This document shows, piece by piece, positions 1 through 22,658 of a stretch of DNA of 64,000 nucleotides (position 1 is its first letter; every line of letters starts with the position of its first letter). A program made the position numbers and the translations under genes. The notes below the pieces were generated by a model that saw only the letters and a program-made list of their open reading frames with translations, ran no database searches and was not told the DNA's origin. The stretch covers positions 2,976,001 through 3,040,000 of the forward strand of contig NW_026907680.1 of NCBI RefSeq assembly GCF_028389875.1. Reading direction: 5' to 3'. The stretch is from Rhea pennata. Lineage: Eukaryota; Chordata; Aves; Rheiformes; Rheidae.

Positions 1-11540
<11,540 letters not shown>

Positions 11541-11839
11541 TTAGATTCTCACTCTGTACAAGACCTTTAAAAAAGTAAAAAAGCAAAAAGAAATTACATA
11601 AAAGGACTTCACATTGAGGTACCAAATCGTGTGCAGTGTTAAGAATGAGCTTCAGTGGTTTAAAAACAAAAAACAAAAAACAAAAACAAAAAACCCAAAA
11701 CAATATTCCTCTTATAAACTGCATAAGCACTGTCACCTCTTCACAGTGAAACAGTTTCCATTTTCTCCACTGAGGTACAGAGGACAGAAAAGAGAGCCAG
11801 ATTCCAACAGCGTTTTTGAGAAATAGCATTTTTCGGAAT

Positions 11840-12375
11840 GCTGAGGCAACACTGCCTTCTCCAAGCAAGGAAAACAGACCAAGAAAACATCTTGCACAAC
11901 CTGGCAGTTTTCCTACTGAAAACACCCACCTATCTCCTTCTCTCAGCTCAGGACAGCTCTGTACCCTCCCCACACCCTCCCCCCTTTACACCATAAAATG
12001 CCCTATGTAACAGAAATAACGCTTCCTACATATTCTTCTCTCATCACTCTAGCACACACCATGCCACACACACACACACACACACGCGGGCGCGCTTGTC
12101 ACCCGCCGGCAGCCCGCCGCACTCCCAGGCCTCGCTGCCAGGCCCTGAGTTGGCAGCGACACCGCCGCTCCGCTCTGCTCCGCCCCCGAGGGCGCCGCGG
12201 CCCAGGCCCAGGCCCAGGCCCCGCCCGCCGCCCCCACCGCAGCCGCCTCCAACGATTGGTCGCGCGGACGTGACGTCACCGGAGCAGTTCTGCGGGGGGG
12301 AGGGGCGGGGCGGGGGGGAACGCCGTTGCCGGGGAGATGCCGTTAACGGCGGGGGGGGGGGAGGGGGGCGGGGGA
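11840..12375 (-). promoter_or_regulatory. TMEM209: TMEM209 CpG-island promoter, unit 1
   Basis: GC- and CpG-rich DNA directly upstream of the TMEM209 start exon. Read on the minus strand it has a full CRE (TGACGTCA, 12271-12278), then a CCAAT box (GACCAATCG, core 12254-12258), then a GC-rich stretch likely to hold the transcription start and a noncoding first exon. A possible donor (GTGACAAG) lies at about 12100. The flank at about 11905 (TTTCCTACTGAAAAC) recurs at 12427 and marks the tandem-unit boundary. CRE-CCAAT spacing and strand order agree with minus-strand transcription into TMEM209. The noncoding first exon is inferred. Confidence 0.75.
12065..12085. repeat. (CA)n microsatellite in promoter unit 1
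   Basis: About ten CA dinucleotides in a row; the matching place in unit 2 (about 12740-12765) is degenerate. Confidence 0.9.
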
Positions 12376-13160
12376 GACGACTCCGCTTTTGAAAAACAAC
12401 GTTCGCCCGTGCACAGCCCGGCCGCTTTCCTACTGAAAACCCCCGCCCGTGTCCGTCTCCAGACCCTCCGCACACCCCCCCGCCTTTACGCCACAAAATG
12501 CGGCACACAACAGCAGTAACACTGGCCACTTTCCCTGCTCCTCCCATCAGCGCAGGAAACTGCCACGCCTCCCCCGGCCACAGGCTTCAAAACCTCTCAG
12601 CTACTTCGTCGCTGAACACAAACATACAAGAGTTACCTCAGAGAATATGCGGTTTAACTGAAATGACAGGATTTCACACGCACAGCCCTCTCCCACCTCC
12701 ACCACCCTAGACCCTTCCCCACACCCCCCCCACTCTGGCACACACCACGACACGCACAGACACTTGTCACCTGCCAGCGGCCCGCCGCGCTCCCAGGCCT
12801 CGCTGACAGGCCCTGAGCGCGCACGCCCCGGCTCCCCCGCAGCCAAACCCCGCCGACCACAAGCAGACTCGGCCCCGCAACGAGCAGGCGCCCCGGGAGG
12901 GCGGCGACACCGCCGCTCCACTCCGCTCCGCCCCCGAGGGCGCCCAGGACCCGCCCAAGGCCCTGGCTCCGCCCGCCACCCCCACCGCAGCCGCCCTCAC
13001 TGCAGCCGCCTCCAACGATTGGTCGCGTGGACCTGTGACGTCACCGGAGGCAGTTCCGCGGGGGGCGGGGACGCCATTGCCGGGGGGACGCCGTTGCCAG
13101 GGGAACGCCGATCCCAGCCGGATGCCGTTGCCAGGGGGACGCCGTTGCCAGGGGGACGCT
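12376..13160 (-). promoter_or_regulatory. TMEM209: TMEM209 CpG-island promoter, unit 2 (tandem duplicate)
   Basis: A diverged tandem copy of unit 1. It repeats the TTTCCTACTGAAAAC flank at 12427, the CTCCCAGGCCTCGCTG segment (12789-12804; in unit 1 at 12121-12136), the CCAAT box (core 13018-13022) and the CRE (TGACGTCA, 13036-13043). A better potential first-exon donor than in unit 1 (GGCAG/GTGACAAG) sits near 12774. Both core motifs are intact, so either unit could drive TMEM209 and two alternative noncoding first exons are possible. Which one is used cannot be told from sequence. Confidence 0.7.
13071..13155. repeat. 17-bp x 5 tandem repeat in promoter unit 2
   Basis: Five back-to-back 17-mers of the form acgccgttgccaggggg, starting at 13071, 13088, 13105, 13122 and 13139. 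The third is the most diverged. Each good copy contains GTTGCC, a half-site of the RFX X-box. Related copies occur in unit 1 near 12318-12350. Confidence 0.85.
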
Positions 13161-13665
13161 CGCGCAGCCGCCCCGGGCGCCCCGGCCGATGGCGCCTGCC
13201 CGACCCGGCCGCAAGCGGCGCCAGGCGCCATGGCGGCCCCAGCGCGGCGGCCACGACGTCCCCCGCGCCCTGCTGCCCGCCTTGGCCGCCACCAGCCGTG
13301 CCCACACCCGGCCGTACCCTTCCCCTGCTCGGCTCCCACTACGGCCGCGTGCGGGCACACCCCCCGGCTGCCCCACGCCAGAGCCTGGCCAAATGTGTTG
13401 CTCCTGTCTGCAAACCTCACCACGAGGAGCAGGGAGGAATAAAAGCACCGCTGGCCGCTGAAAGGGAGCACAACGAGTTACAGCAGACCGCTCTGTGAGC
13501 GCGGGCCAGCGGACAACCTCAGCTGCTCCAAAACCCTTCCTGCCTTTGCCTCAGATCCCAAGCACCAACCTGAAAGTAAGAAAGCCTAAAAAAGGAGATT
13601 AACTACAAGCCTAGACCGCACAGTTATCAATAAACACAGTGTCTAACGCTTGGCCACTCTGTGCA
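13161..13665. other. GC-rich promoter flank, no gene seen
   Basis: CpG-rich to about 13,400, then ordinary sequence with a plus-strand AATAAA near 13,437. Long open frames here are a by-product of GC content and look like no known family. Confidence 0.5.
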
Positions 13666-13765
13666 GTGTGCTGTAGGTGACCCTGCTTGAGCAGGGGGGG
13701 TTGGACGAGATGATCTCCAGAGGCCCCTTCCAACCTCCACCCTTCGATGATTCTGTGATGGGCGC
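13666..13765 (+). mobile_element. CR1 LINE, 3'-end fragment
   Basis: Matches the well-known CR1 3' tail: GTGACCCTGCTTGAGCAGG, GATGATCTCCAGAGG, CCCTTCCAACCTC, ending in GATTCTGTGATG. Severely 5'-truncated, as is usual for CR1 in birds. Confidence 0.92.
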
Positions 13766-14189
13766 TTTCTCTCGCAGCTCCTGCTGTGGGGGGAATGGAA
13801 AATGCGTGGAGGACAAAGAGGCTAGAAGCTGGTCTGAGGTGCGGATCCTTACCGAGGCTTGTCAGTCTGCAGAGAGAAGGGGACTCAATCCTCATGTAGT
13901 GCTGATGAAAGTCTCCCTGAGCAGGCGCTCAAGCAAAGCTAATGCATTTGCAGATGCGCACGCACCAGATGGAACGATGAAGCCTGGTCCTCCAGAATCG
14001 CCATTGCTAGTGAGGGGCCGCAGGCTTTGCCCTGACTTGGGCTTGCTGGAGTGTCAAGGTGGAGCAGAGTGGCACTTGGAGGAGGCTCTCCTTCAGCAGC
14101 TTAAAGGCCTGCCAGCTTTCTTGAGCTCCTTTGCCCTTCTGAGCTGCCTCCCCTGGCATCCCCCTAGCAGGTCTCTGCAGAAGGGGAAG
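13766..14189. other. Intergenic, nothing recognised
   Basis: No convincing exon, RNA gene or repeat family was seen between the CR1 tail and block D. Confidence 0.4.
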
Positions 14190-14852
14190 CCTGCTCGCCT
14201 CAAGGCCAGCCTCTGGGCTCTGCTGCTCTCCTTCCTACCTGCCCTCAGGCTCTGCAACTCCACTAGTTCCCGGGTGCTACAGCCCAGGTGGCCATGGACG
14301 CTGCTGGCACCAAGCCTCCGGGGTGGCCGCTTCCCCTTCTGGCCCTGGGCACCCGCCTTCTTCCCCTCACACCCGCAAAAGCCCAGCACTCAAGGGCACC
14401 CAAGACACACACAAGAGCTGGCAGTTCCCTCCCACCACGCAGCAAGCACTGGGCCCCAGCAAGGGGGGCCCAGGCTCAAGCACTTCCTCCCCTCAGAGGC
14501 GTACAGCAGCTTTTTCCTCCTCTCCCCACAAGCCCCCTGCCCCCAGGACATGCGTTGGCCATGGCAGGGCCCTCTCCACGCCTCTCCCCGGCACCAACAA
14601 GATGCAGCACACCCCTAGGCCACAGCCACCACAGCTGCAGCCAAAGAGCTACAGCATGACCGCGGCAGAGAGCTGCCCTGGCAGCAGCCCCCAAGCCCTG
14701 ACTCCTCAGCTCTGCTCTTCAGGCCTCTCCAAAGTTCCCATGCTGCAAACGCACGAGCTCACTGCACACCCAGCCAAGAGCCACCCGACTTGGGGCAGTT
14801 GGTTTAATTCAGCTTCAGAGAACTTCCTGGGTGCTCGCGTGGCTCACAAGTA
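14190..14852 (+). repeat. Block D, copy 1 (segmental duplicate)
   Basis: Nearly identical to 28957-29620 (copy 2), including the GCTCGCCTCAAGGCCAGC start and the GAACTTCCTGGGTGCTCGC end. A 3' part recurs at 38036-38160 and, inverted and diverged, at about 34060-34135. The last 30 bases lead into a GCT-rich tract in every copy. A plus-strand frame stays open through most of it in copies 1 and 2, but it is Pro/Ser-rich low-complexity sequence and I do not call it a gene. Confidence 0.85.
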
Positions 14853-15688
14853 GTGCTGGTGCTGCCGCTGCTGCTCCTGCTGCTACTTGGCTGTGTCTCT
14901 GCACACAGCTCTTCTAACCCCCGGGAAGAAGGTAGAAATGAACAGGCTGTGTTCTGCCCCACTAGAAAGGTTGAGAAAGTCTGCAGAGTAGTGCAGGCTA
15001 GTGTTCGCTGATGGTTTTGCTATATTGACTGTCATGGGACTTGAGACCTTGTTTGGACACTGCTAATCTGTTGTGAAACAAGACTGGGGGGTACCTGTGT
15101 CCAGTATTCAGCAGTCAAGGAGAGCTTTGCAAAGGGGCACACCAACACTGGAAGCATCCCTTTGCGCTCAGCTACTCAGATTTTGCAGGTGCCACTGTTG
15201 AAGGCCATTCTCAGCACTCAACAGCTGCCCCCTTGGCTGGAAGGCAAGGCTGAGCCCAGGCCAGCCCTGTGGCTTGCTCATGGGGCAATGGGGTTGCACC
15301 TTGTCTCTCTCGCTCAGCCTCAGAGCCCTCCTGCTTCTCTCCTCCCCTACTCCCTCAACCCTGCTCCCATTTGCAGAAACAGCCCTTCAGCTCCACAGCA
15401 GTGCTGGGCTTTTGCTGGGGGCTGCAGAGAGGGACTTAGTGACAGGCTTTAAGCCACATCAAGCCCATGTCAGGAAAAGTCACAGCACGCTCTAGGCAGC
15501 ACAGTGGCTCCGGGATTACAAGTGGCACCCCTTGCTGCCTCACTGCCCCTCAGTTCTGCCAGGCTTCTCCTGGAGCTGCCACATACCTGCCCTGTCTTGC
15601 AAGGCCCCTCTTGACTGTCCAGCCCCTCCTCCTCTTCCTCTAGGCAGGAGAAGTAGACCTTCAGGGTCACTTGCTTGTCTTCTCCCAG
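14853..15688. other. Intergenic, nothing recognised
   Basis: Begins with a short degenerate GCT-rich tract after block D; otherwise no recognisable feature. Confidence 0.4.
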
Positions 15689-15864
15689 CTGGTATTGGAC
15701 GATCTTTTGAATACTGGGCTTTTCTTCAACCAGATTCTCAGCACCCTCCTGCACCTGCAAGACAACTCCACACTGTGCAATGTGCCCCACTTCCAAGTCC
15801 ACTCCGCTGCTCTCCACATGTTCCTCATCAGCATCTGGAGACTGCAGGACCTCGGCAATCACCA
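15689..15864 (+). other. Exon-like open segment, helical protein, unidentified
   Basis: After a TCTTCTCCCAG acceptor-like site an open plus-strand frame reads LVLDDLLNTGLFFNQILS, then LLHLQDNSTLC and HSAALHMFLISIWRL, which looks like paired amphipathic helices. The opposite strand is also open here, so the coding strand is uncertain. No clean donor was identified and I do not recognise the protein. A HEAT-type repeat protein is one possibility. Confidence 0.2.
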
Positions 15865-16156
15865 GGCCCCTGGCTCTGGCTTGGCCTGGGCCCCCCGCCG
15901 GACAACGGCTGCTGCAGGCAGGGACTCTGCAGCCCCAGCTGCAGAAGAGCAAGGGGCTCCACAACATTCCCCAGCTACATCACAGCCTGAGCAGGGTTCC
16001 CTGCCTTTCCCATGGGATCAGTCTCCGATGTCTCCTGCTGCCAAATAAATTGTGGAGGGCATTGTCACTTCCAGGAGCAGCAAGTGCGGGCTTCAACATG
16101 GTGGTTTTCTTGAAGGGAAGGTTACTTACACTCTCCTTTGAACCTTGTTTTGAACC

Positions 16157-17825
16157 TTCCTGTCAGCATCCTTTTGCCCCAAAGGAAAGCTGAACAAGGC
16201 TGAATATCCCTTTCTTGTTTGCACCAAGCATCTCAATAATCACGCAGCTAAGCAGAAACTGCCCATCTTCTATCACAGAAAGAACCAGAAATTCCACTGC
16301 CACCAGAAAGAGGACCCCAGTGGCTCTACAGGCGTGTTCATGGAGAGTGCAGCACGGAGAGATGCATTGTAAAACTAGAGCACCGCCTTTGAACTCAAAG
16401 CCCTGGACAAAGTCAGCCAGGGCTCAAAGAAGGGCACTGGAAGGGCTCTTGTACAACCAGCAACCACAGGACAATGCATTTGCAGAATGCAGGCGAGCAC
16501 AAGAAGGACCCCAGTCAGGAACACTTACCACTCCTGTGTTCTGATGGCCTACATTCACAGGCTGTGTAGCACGTACCCTAGTTTCTGGACGTGGTTTCTT
16601 TCCACCTGCTGCTGCATTCTGTGCAGAGCACTGTGAGGAGACTGGGAATGGACTGCAAATATACACACGGGGAGGTGGTATGAGCACAGGGGGAGTAGGA
16701 TCTCCACTCCCCCCTCACAAGCTGGGCACCTGCTTCTGCAGCAGAAGGCAGTGCTGCAGCAGAAGCACAGGGGTTCCACTGACTGCAGGTACATCAACAG
16801 CTGTGAAGACTACCCCCAAATAAAACACTCAGGGCTGCACATCATGCCCGAAAGAGAGCTCTAAGCTCGCCCACAGCATGACTTTCTCTCCATGCAGTGA
16901 GGATAGAAGCAGGGTCATCTACAGGACAGGCTCCAACTCATACCACTACCCCTGTCCTGCCACATGCATTAGCCACTGCTCCATGGCCCCAAAGACTCTG
17001 TGTTCAGGGATGGGCAATGGATGGTTGCTGGGCTCCCAGTGTCAAAGAAGGAGAAAGGCATCAAGGCAGTCAAGCACAAAGCTCTGAGCAGGTGGGAGCC
17101 AGCACAGAGCTCTGAAGAACCCTTCCCCACAGACAGAGCCCATATGAAGGCGGAGCATGCGTGCAGGTCACTGGGACTCAGCCGCTGGGAAGCCTTGCTC
17201 CCAAAGCACTTTCAGAGCAGCCTGCCCCAGCCCTGGCAATGCAGCCCTAACCAACCTGTGCTGGGTGGCTGCTCCCTTCATCAGGCAGGGGGAAAGAAGC
17301 AAGGCAAAGTACTCACGTTGGAAAAATACTTGGAAGAGGAGTAGAGGACAAAAAAGGAGCCGCTCTAGTGGCTGTGAACATTGATTCCCTCATCACCTTC
17401 ATCTGCAAAGGTGAGAAAGAGAGGTGAGATGCTGCCAAGGAAAGGATCTTGCTGCTCACAAGGGCAGCCCATGTTTCCATGCTTCAGAGAAGAAGCTGCC
17501 TCTCAGAATTGCAGAAACAACCCTTGCTCTTGCTCTGCAGCCCCTCCATTCTACACAACAACAGCTGTGGGGGAATAGGGGAGAATGGCTAAAAGCTCTG
17601 GCAGGCTTTTGTCGAGGGCAAGAGCCGAGAGTCTGAGTTAAGAGAGCAGTTCCTGCCTATAGAGAATTCAAGGGAGGGAAGCCCAGGGGAAGGCAGCTCA
17701 CTAAACTCTAGGGAAATGTGTCGGTCAGCCTGCTAGGGAGGATGAGAGAGAGCAGTGGGGGCTGCAATACATCTGTTTTACCAGGAGGAAACGTTTTTCT
17801 CAGTCCCTGCGCTCATCCTTTCCCT
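16157..17825 (-). repeat. S unit 1 (exon-bearing tandem repeat, about 1.67 kb)
   Basis: First of two tandem units; the next begins at about 17826 with the same CTTCCTGTCAGCA landmark. On the minus strand it holds three exon-like pieces: 17317-17402 (86 nt, CTTTGCAG acceptor, AAC/GTGAGT donor), 16529-16652 (124 nt, ATTTGCAG acceptor, GTG/GTAAGT donor) and a terminal open segment about 16390-16163 that ends in VQLSFGAKGC and stop. The terminal segment contains LFLVAVEFLVLSVIEDGQ and FLLSCVIIEMLG, a helix-rich pattern shared with S2 and S4. No known family is recognised. Coding phase across the 124-nt cassette is unresolved. Confidence 0.6.
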
Positions 17826-18500
17826 AAACCTTCCTGTCAGCACCCTTTTGCTCTGAAAGGCAGTTGAGCAAGGCTGAACATCCCTTTCTTGTTCAGACCA
17901 AGCATCTGAATAATCACACAGCTGAGCAAAAACTCTCCATCTCGTATTACAGAAAGGCTCAGTGCTTCCATGGCCACCAGAAAGAGCAGTGTGTTCATGG
18001 AGAGTGCAGGAGTTACAGATATATTGTAAAACTAGTGCACAAGTGGCATTTCTGAAAGCAAAGCCCCAGGGAAAGTCCGACAAGGCTAAGCAGAACCCAT
18101 GGGAAGGGCCCTTCTACAGCCAGTGCCCAGAGCACAATGCTTTGGCAGAAAGCAAGCTGGCAAAAGAAGGACCTCCATCAGGAGCACCTACCTCTGTTGA
18201 CTTCTGATGGCCATGTACAGGCCACGCAGCTGCTGCTCGAGCTTCTGGCACTTGCGTCCTCCTGCCCAGTAATTCCTTCTTCGCAGAATGTGAGTGAATT
18301 CCTGGAAGCATGCTGCAAATACACACCGCGGGGATGTGTGCCACAGGACACTCAGGACTGCACAACATGCCCAAAAGAAAACTCGAGGAGCCCACAGTTG
18401 AGACTTTTTCTCCAGGTACCAAGGAGAGCAGCAGCGTCAGCTCCAAGGACAGGCTCCAGGACACACCATTACCCACTGTCCTGAGCACTCCAGTAGCCAC
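17826..18500 (-). repeat. S unit 2 (partial)
   Basis: Second unit of the left array. It has a 121-nt cassette at 18192-18312 (TTTGCAG acceptor, GAG/GTAGGT donor) and a terminal exon at 17837-18052 (GCTTTCAG acceptor) whose end reads FLLSCVIIQMLGLNKKG then QLPFRAKGC and stop. Joined across the 139-nt gap, one frame runs straight through: CFQEFTHILRRR, KLEQQLRGLYMAIRSQQ, then RNATCALVLQYIC. A deletion after the LHEH motif shifts the frame before the conserved C-terminus, so this copy looks broken. No 86-nt cassette was found in this unit. Confidence 0.55.
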
Positions 18501-21500
18501 TGCTGTGTAGCCCCCAAGGACAAGCTTTCTTGGAAGCTTCAGGAATGGAACCGGGAATAACTGCTCCGTCCCTTGCAGTCCTTCTCTCTTCAGGCACTTA
18601 TGTCCCTCCTTCCCATCCTCTTCAAAGAGCCCAAACAACCTGTCCTTGCCTCTAAGGGCTGCCTGAGCCAAGGGCACATCCTCTCGAGCCTGCTGCTCGC
18701 CACCCCTGACTGCTGCCTGGAAATGACCTTCCTTCCTCCTTGCTGCTGGCAGTCAAAGGAAGGGCATTGCCCAAGGGGAAACACCACAGCTTTGGGGAGA
18801 TATTCACCCAAGGCACTCCTCCCCTCCAGCAGCATTCCTTGCAGCCCTCTCTTCCACCTCACTCCTCTCTACTAGGCTGCTCACCACAGCTCTACATGCC
18901 TGGAGACATTGTTGGCAAAGGATTCTGTGGCAGCAGGCACAGAGGCTCTCTCTCACCTGAAACAGGGCCCTCCTGCCTCTTCCAGGCCCTGCATGTATGT
19001 GCACACACATAGACTCCCCTTTGCATTCACATCCACCAACTCTGCACAAGTGTGTGTCATGCTTCAGTGACACACAGAGATGCCAGCCAGTGGGGTGTAG
19101 TCACACTCTGTTGGTGCCAGCCACCAGAGGGGACTTCAAAGGAAGAAAAGGGCTCCTAGCTCCCAAAATTCATCCACAACTCTGCAAACAGCCTCTGCTC
19201 CTTGGCCTTGCTGCCAGCAGGGCTCCGATTTCACTTTGACATACAAAGCTCGATCCTGTCCTGGCCACAAAAGACATCCTCCGCCTTTCCTCCTGCCTAA
19301 CTGCATACTCACAGGTCTGAGCAAACAACGCACACCCTGCGGCAAAGCTCACACCAACACCTCCCTCTTCACAAGGCTTGACAAGAGCATGCAGACTTTT
19401 CCTCAGCCTCCAAAATTGCCCTGAGACACCCAGCACTGCTCTCCGCAAATGAGCAGCATCCACATTTATTTCACCTACGCGCTAGGAGAAAAGGCCCTCC
19501 TCTTCCAAAAGGACCACTTACATTGACTTTCCCAAAGGTCTGGAAGCTGAAAGCAGAAGCAGCAGCGGAAAGAAGCCAAGAGCAGGCTCTGACAGGCACT
19601 TGCTCCGGGCTGCCCAGCCAGCAAGAGAGGCCTAGTCCTCATGGCAGAGTTTAAAAGGCATTCAGGCGGCACGGCTCCCTTCTGCCGGGGAGGGCGGCAG
19701 GGCTGTGTGAGCAGGGTGTGCGTGCAGCCAGGTGTGTCCAGGGCTGTGCCTGAGAGCAGTGTCCTGGGAGGTCAGGGTGCCCAGGGCCATGCCTCTGCCA
19801 CCTGCGATGGTCAGCACTCAGCCCGCCTGGGCAACTGCCTGCAGGGCTGTAGGGAGAAGCCGTGGGGGGAAGGAGCAGCCCACAAAAGGGCAGGATCACA
19901 GTGCCCCAGAGTGGGGGCTGCGTGGGGCAAGGCTGCTCAGAGCTGCTGCTCAGCCCCAGGAGCTTACCCGGAGGAAAGTCAAGGCAGGGACGACTCCACA
20001 GGGAAAGAGGTTTCCCCAGTGTTGGCTTTCTGTTCCACGCTGTTTTTTGGGGGGAAGGGAAAAGGAGGTGCCAAGGCTGGAGAAGAGCTGGAGACTGGGG
20101 AGGCTGCTGAGGGGTCAGCAGGTCTGCGAGGAAGCTCAGAAAGTGCTTTTGCCCCTGCTCTGCCTCACACAGCAGCAGCAGCAGCAGCAGCTCTGCTGGC
20201 CCCAGGAGCCTTTGTGGAGCTGCTCCTTGGCACCTGCCAAGAGGTGCGTGCCCCGAAGCAGTGCCCTGCTGCTGGGAGGGCTCTCTGGGGCACAGACAAG
20301 TGCCCCAGAAGTGGGCTGGGGTCTGTTGGCTAAGGCAGGCAATGGACGCAGGAGAGGGCATTTGGTGCTGACAGGAAAAGCTGCAGGCGGTGGAGCCATG
20401 GTGCGAGAAGGGGAGGAAGGTAGAGCAGAAGTGCGGTGGGAGGGAGAGTTAGGGAATTTAGCTCTCTTCCCCTCCAGTGCAGACGTTTTCTTCCCAGAAA
20501 ACCCCACATGGCCTCTGCCAGCCCGCAGAGCCTCTGCCCCACAGGCCCCAGGGCAGGCACTACCTTCTCTGCAGACAGACCTCTGGCTGAGGAGAGGGTC
20601 TGACTCCAACGAGATGTTACTCCAGCCTAGGCCTCTCTTGCAAAGGCTGGAGCAGCAGCAAGTACACGGAGGTTCTGCTTGCAGACTGCAGCTCACTAAG
20701 TGCTTGAGGCCAGTGTTGCGAGAGCTGCTGGTGCTTCAGCACAGTCTTTCTAGCACAGGCTGGAACAGCAGCAAGTAAATGCAGAACCGCAAAGAATGCA
20801 GTGATTGCCCCAACAGGGTCTTCTTCCAGCAGCCTGGGGCCTGGGAGCTTCCTCAGCCAGAGGCAGGAGCCACAAAGCCTTTGTCCGCTTGGTCCTTCCA
20901 GAAGCACACCCCCACCGTGGGCTGAAAGCACACCGTCAACCTGTGGCAGGGTCACATGCGCCTCCTTGCTTGGCTTCTCTCTTCCTCTTCAAAGCACTTC
21001 TGCTGGGCTTCTTCTCACCTCTGCAGGGCAAGGAGATGTGGCTTTCAGCGACCTCTCTCTTGCCTCTCCTTCCTGACCAAGAGCTGTTAGCTCACAGCCT
21101 GCCCCGGTGCATGCAAAGTTCAGATGTGGTCATTTTCTCCCCAACAGGCCTCACTCCTCCTGCAGCAAATACCCTCTGGCACTTTATTGCCCTGTGCTTT
21201 GGTCCTTCTGTAGCTCTTATTTGGGGAGCCTAAAACATGGAGAGGAATGAGTGGTTCTGGTTTTGGTTTGTTTGAAAAGGTTGATCCCTACCAGAAACAA
21301 GCAAGGCAGAAAGACATCTTGGGCTGGCGTTTTCCTCCAGACCACGATTGTCGCAGCAGAGAGTCAGCTGCCTGTATGGAAGCATGATTTGGATCGGAAA
21401 AGGGCACGGGATCTCCTCATCACAAAGGCCTTAAGCCATACTGGGGAGCCAAAGCCCTCAGGGAAAGCCCACAATTTTCTCAGCCCGGTCTTCAAGTATG

Positions 21501-22099
21501 GCCTCAGAAGGCAAGTGGGCCTCTTGGCATGCTGGGCTGCCACCTTCAGCAGGAGCGCTCCTGAAGGGGTTGAATTCTTGCTTTTCTCTTTACTCATACA
21601 GTTTCAAGAAGAAAACAAGAACTCCCCGGCCTTGTCCCCTGCCACACTGAGATAACTGTGGCTCCTACGGGCTCCATTTGCACAACCACCCAGGAAGAGT
21701 CTGCATAGGTATTGTCAGAGAAGGAAAGCTCCTCAGATCCACTGGAGATGTGGGCCTTCCACTTGTGTATGCAGTGTGCTTCCCAGGCTCCGACAAAGGA
21801 AAGGCAGACTTTATGCACCCTGAGAGCTCCTGGAGAGACAACACAGCAGGGCCAGCAAGCAGACGGGCTCTGCTGGACCTCCTACTTAAAAAGAAGGGAA
21901 GGCTGCATGCGGATATCAAGACTGGCAGCAACCTTGGCTGCAGTGGCCGTGAGAGTGTGGAGCTGAGGATCCTGAGAGGATGGAAGAGCACAAAATGTGG
22001 GATGCCAACACTAGACTGCAGCAGAGCAGACTTTGGCCTCTACAGGCAGCTGTCTAGGAGAACCCCATGCCAGAGGCTCCCAGAAGTAAGAGGGAAATC
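18501..22099. other. Long intergenic stretch, no gene identified
   Basis: About 3.6 kb of GC-moderate, CpG-poor sequence. There are many open frames but none with a recognisable domain. A short (CAG)n run lies at about 20169-20190 and a degenerate repeated motif (GGCTGGAGCAGCAGCAAGTA and a near copy) at about 20646 and 20759. Confidence 0.4.
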
Positions 22100-22658
22100 A
22101 AAGAAAGCTTCTTTGGAGTCCCGGAGTTCCTCCTCCAGGCTGTGTCCAATTCTGGGCTCCACAACACAAGAGAGACGTGGAGCTACCAGGTGGAGTCCTG
22201 CCCCAGAAGGGCTACTAAGATCAGGAAGGGAGTGGAGCATCTCTCCCACAGGGAACGGTGGAGAGAGCTGGGCCTGTTCAGCCTGGGGCAGAGAAGGCTG
22301 AGGGGGGGACTCTCAGCAATGTGTATAAGTATCTGCAGGGTGGGTGTCGAGAGGATGGGGCCAGACTCTGTTCAGTGGAGCCCAGCGATAGGATGAGAGG
22401 CAACAGGCCAGAGTGAAACCCAGGAAGGTCCATCTGAAGACAAAGGAATAAGCCTTTTCCCTGGGAGGAGTGACAGAGCACTGGAACAGGTTGCCCAGAG
22501 AGGCTGTGGAGTCTCCATGCCCGGAGACAGTCAGAAGCCGTCTGGACAGGGTCCTAGGCAAGCTGCCCTAGGTGACCCTGCGTGAGCAGGGCAGGTGCAC
22601 TAGAGGCTCTCCAGGTCCCTTCCAACCTCAAAGAGCTCTGTGATTCTGTGGTTCTGAG
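22100..22658 (+). mobile_element. CR1 LINE, 3' part
   Basis: Contains the CR1 series GAGAGCTGGGCCTGTTCAGC, GGATGGGGCCAGACTC, CACTGGAACAGGTTGCCCAG and GTGACCCTGCGTGAGCAGG, ending CCCTTCCAACCTC and a TGATTCTGTGGTTCTG tail. About 560 bp, 5'-truncated and moderately diverged. Confidence 0.93.

Noticed and set aside
14323-14853. Pro/Ser-rich frame in block D, also in copy 2 at 29091-29867
   Set aside because: Open in both copies, but the copies are too similar for this to mean constraint, and composition is low complexity with no recognised domain.
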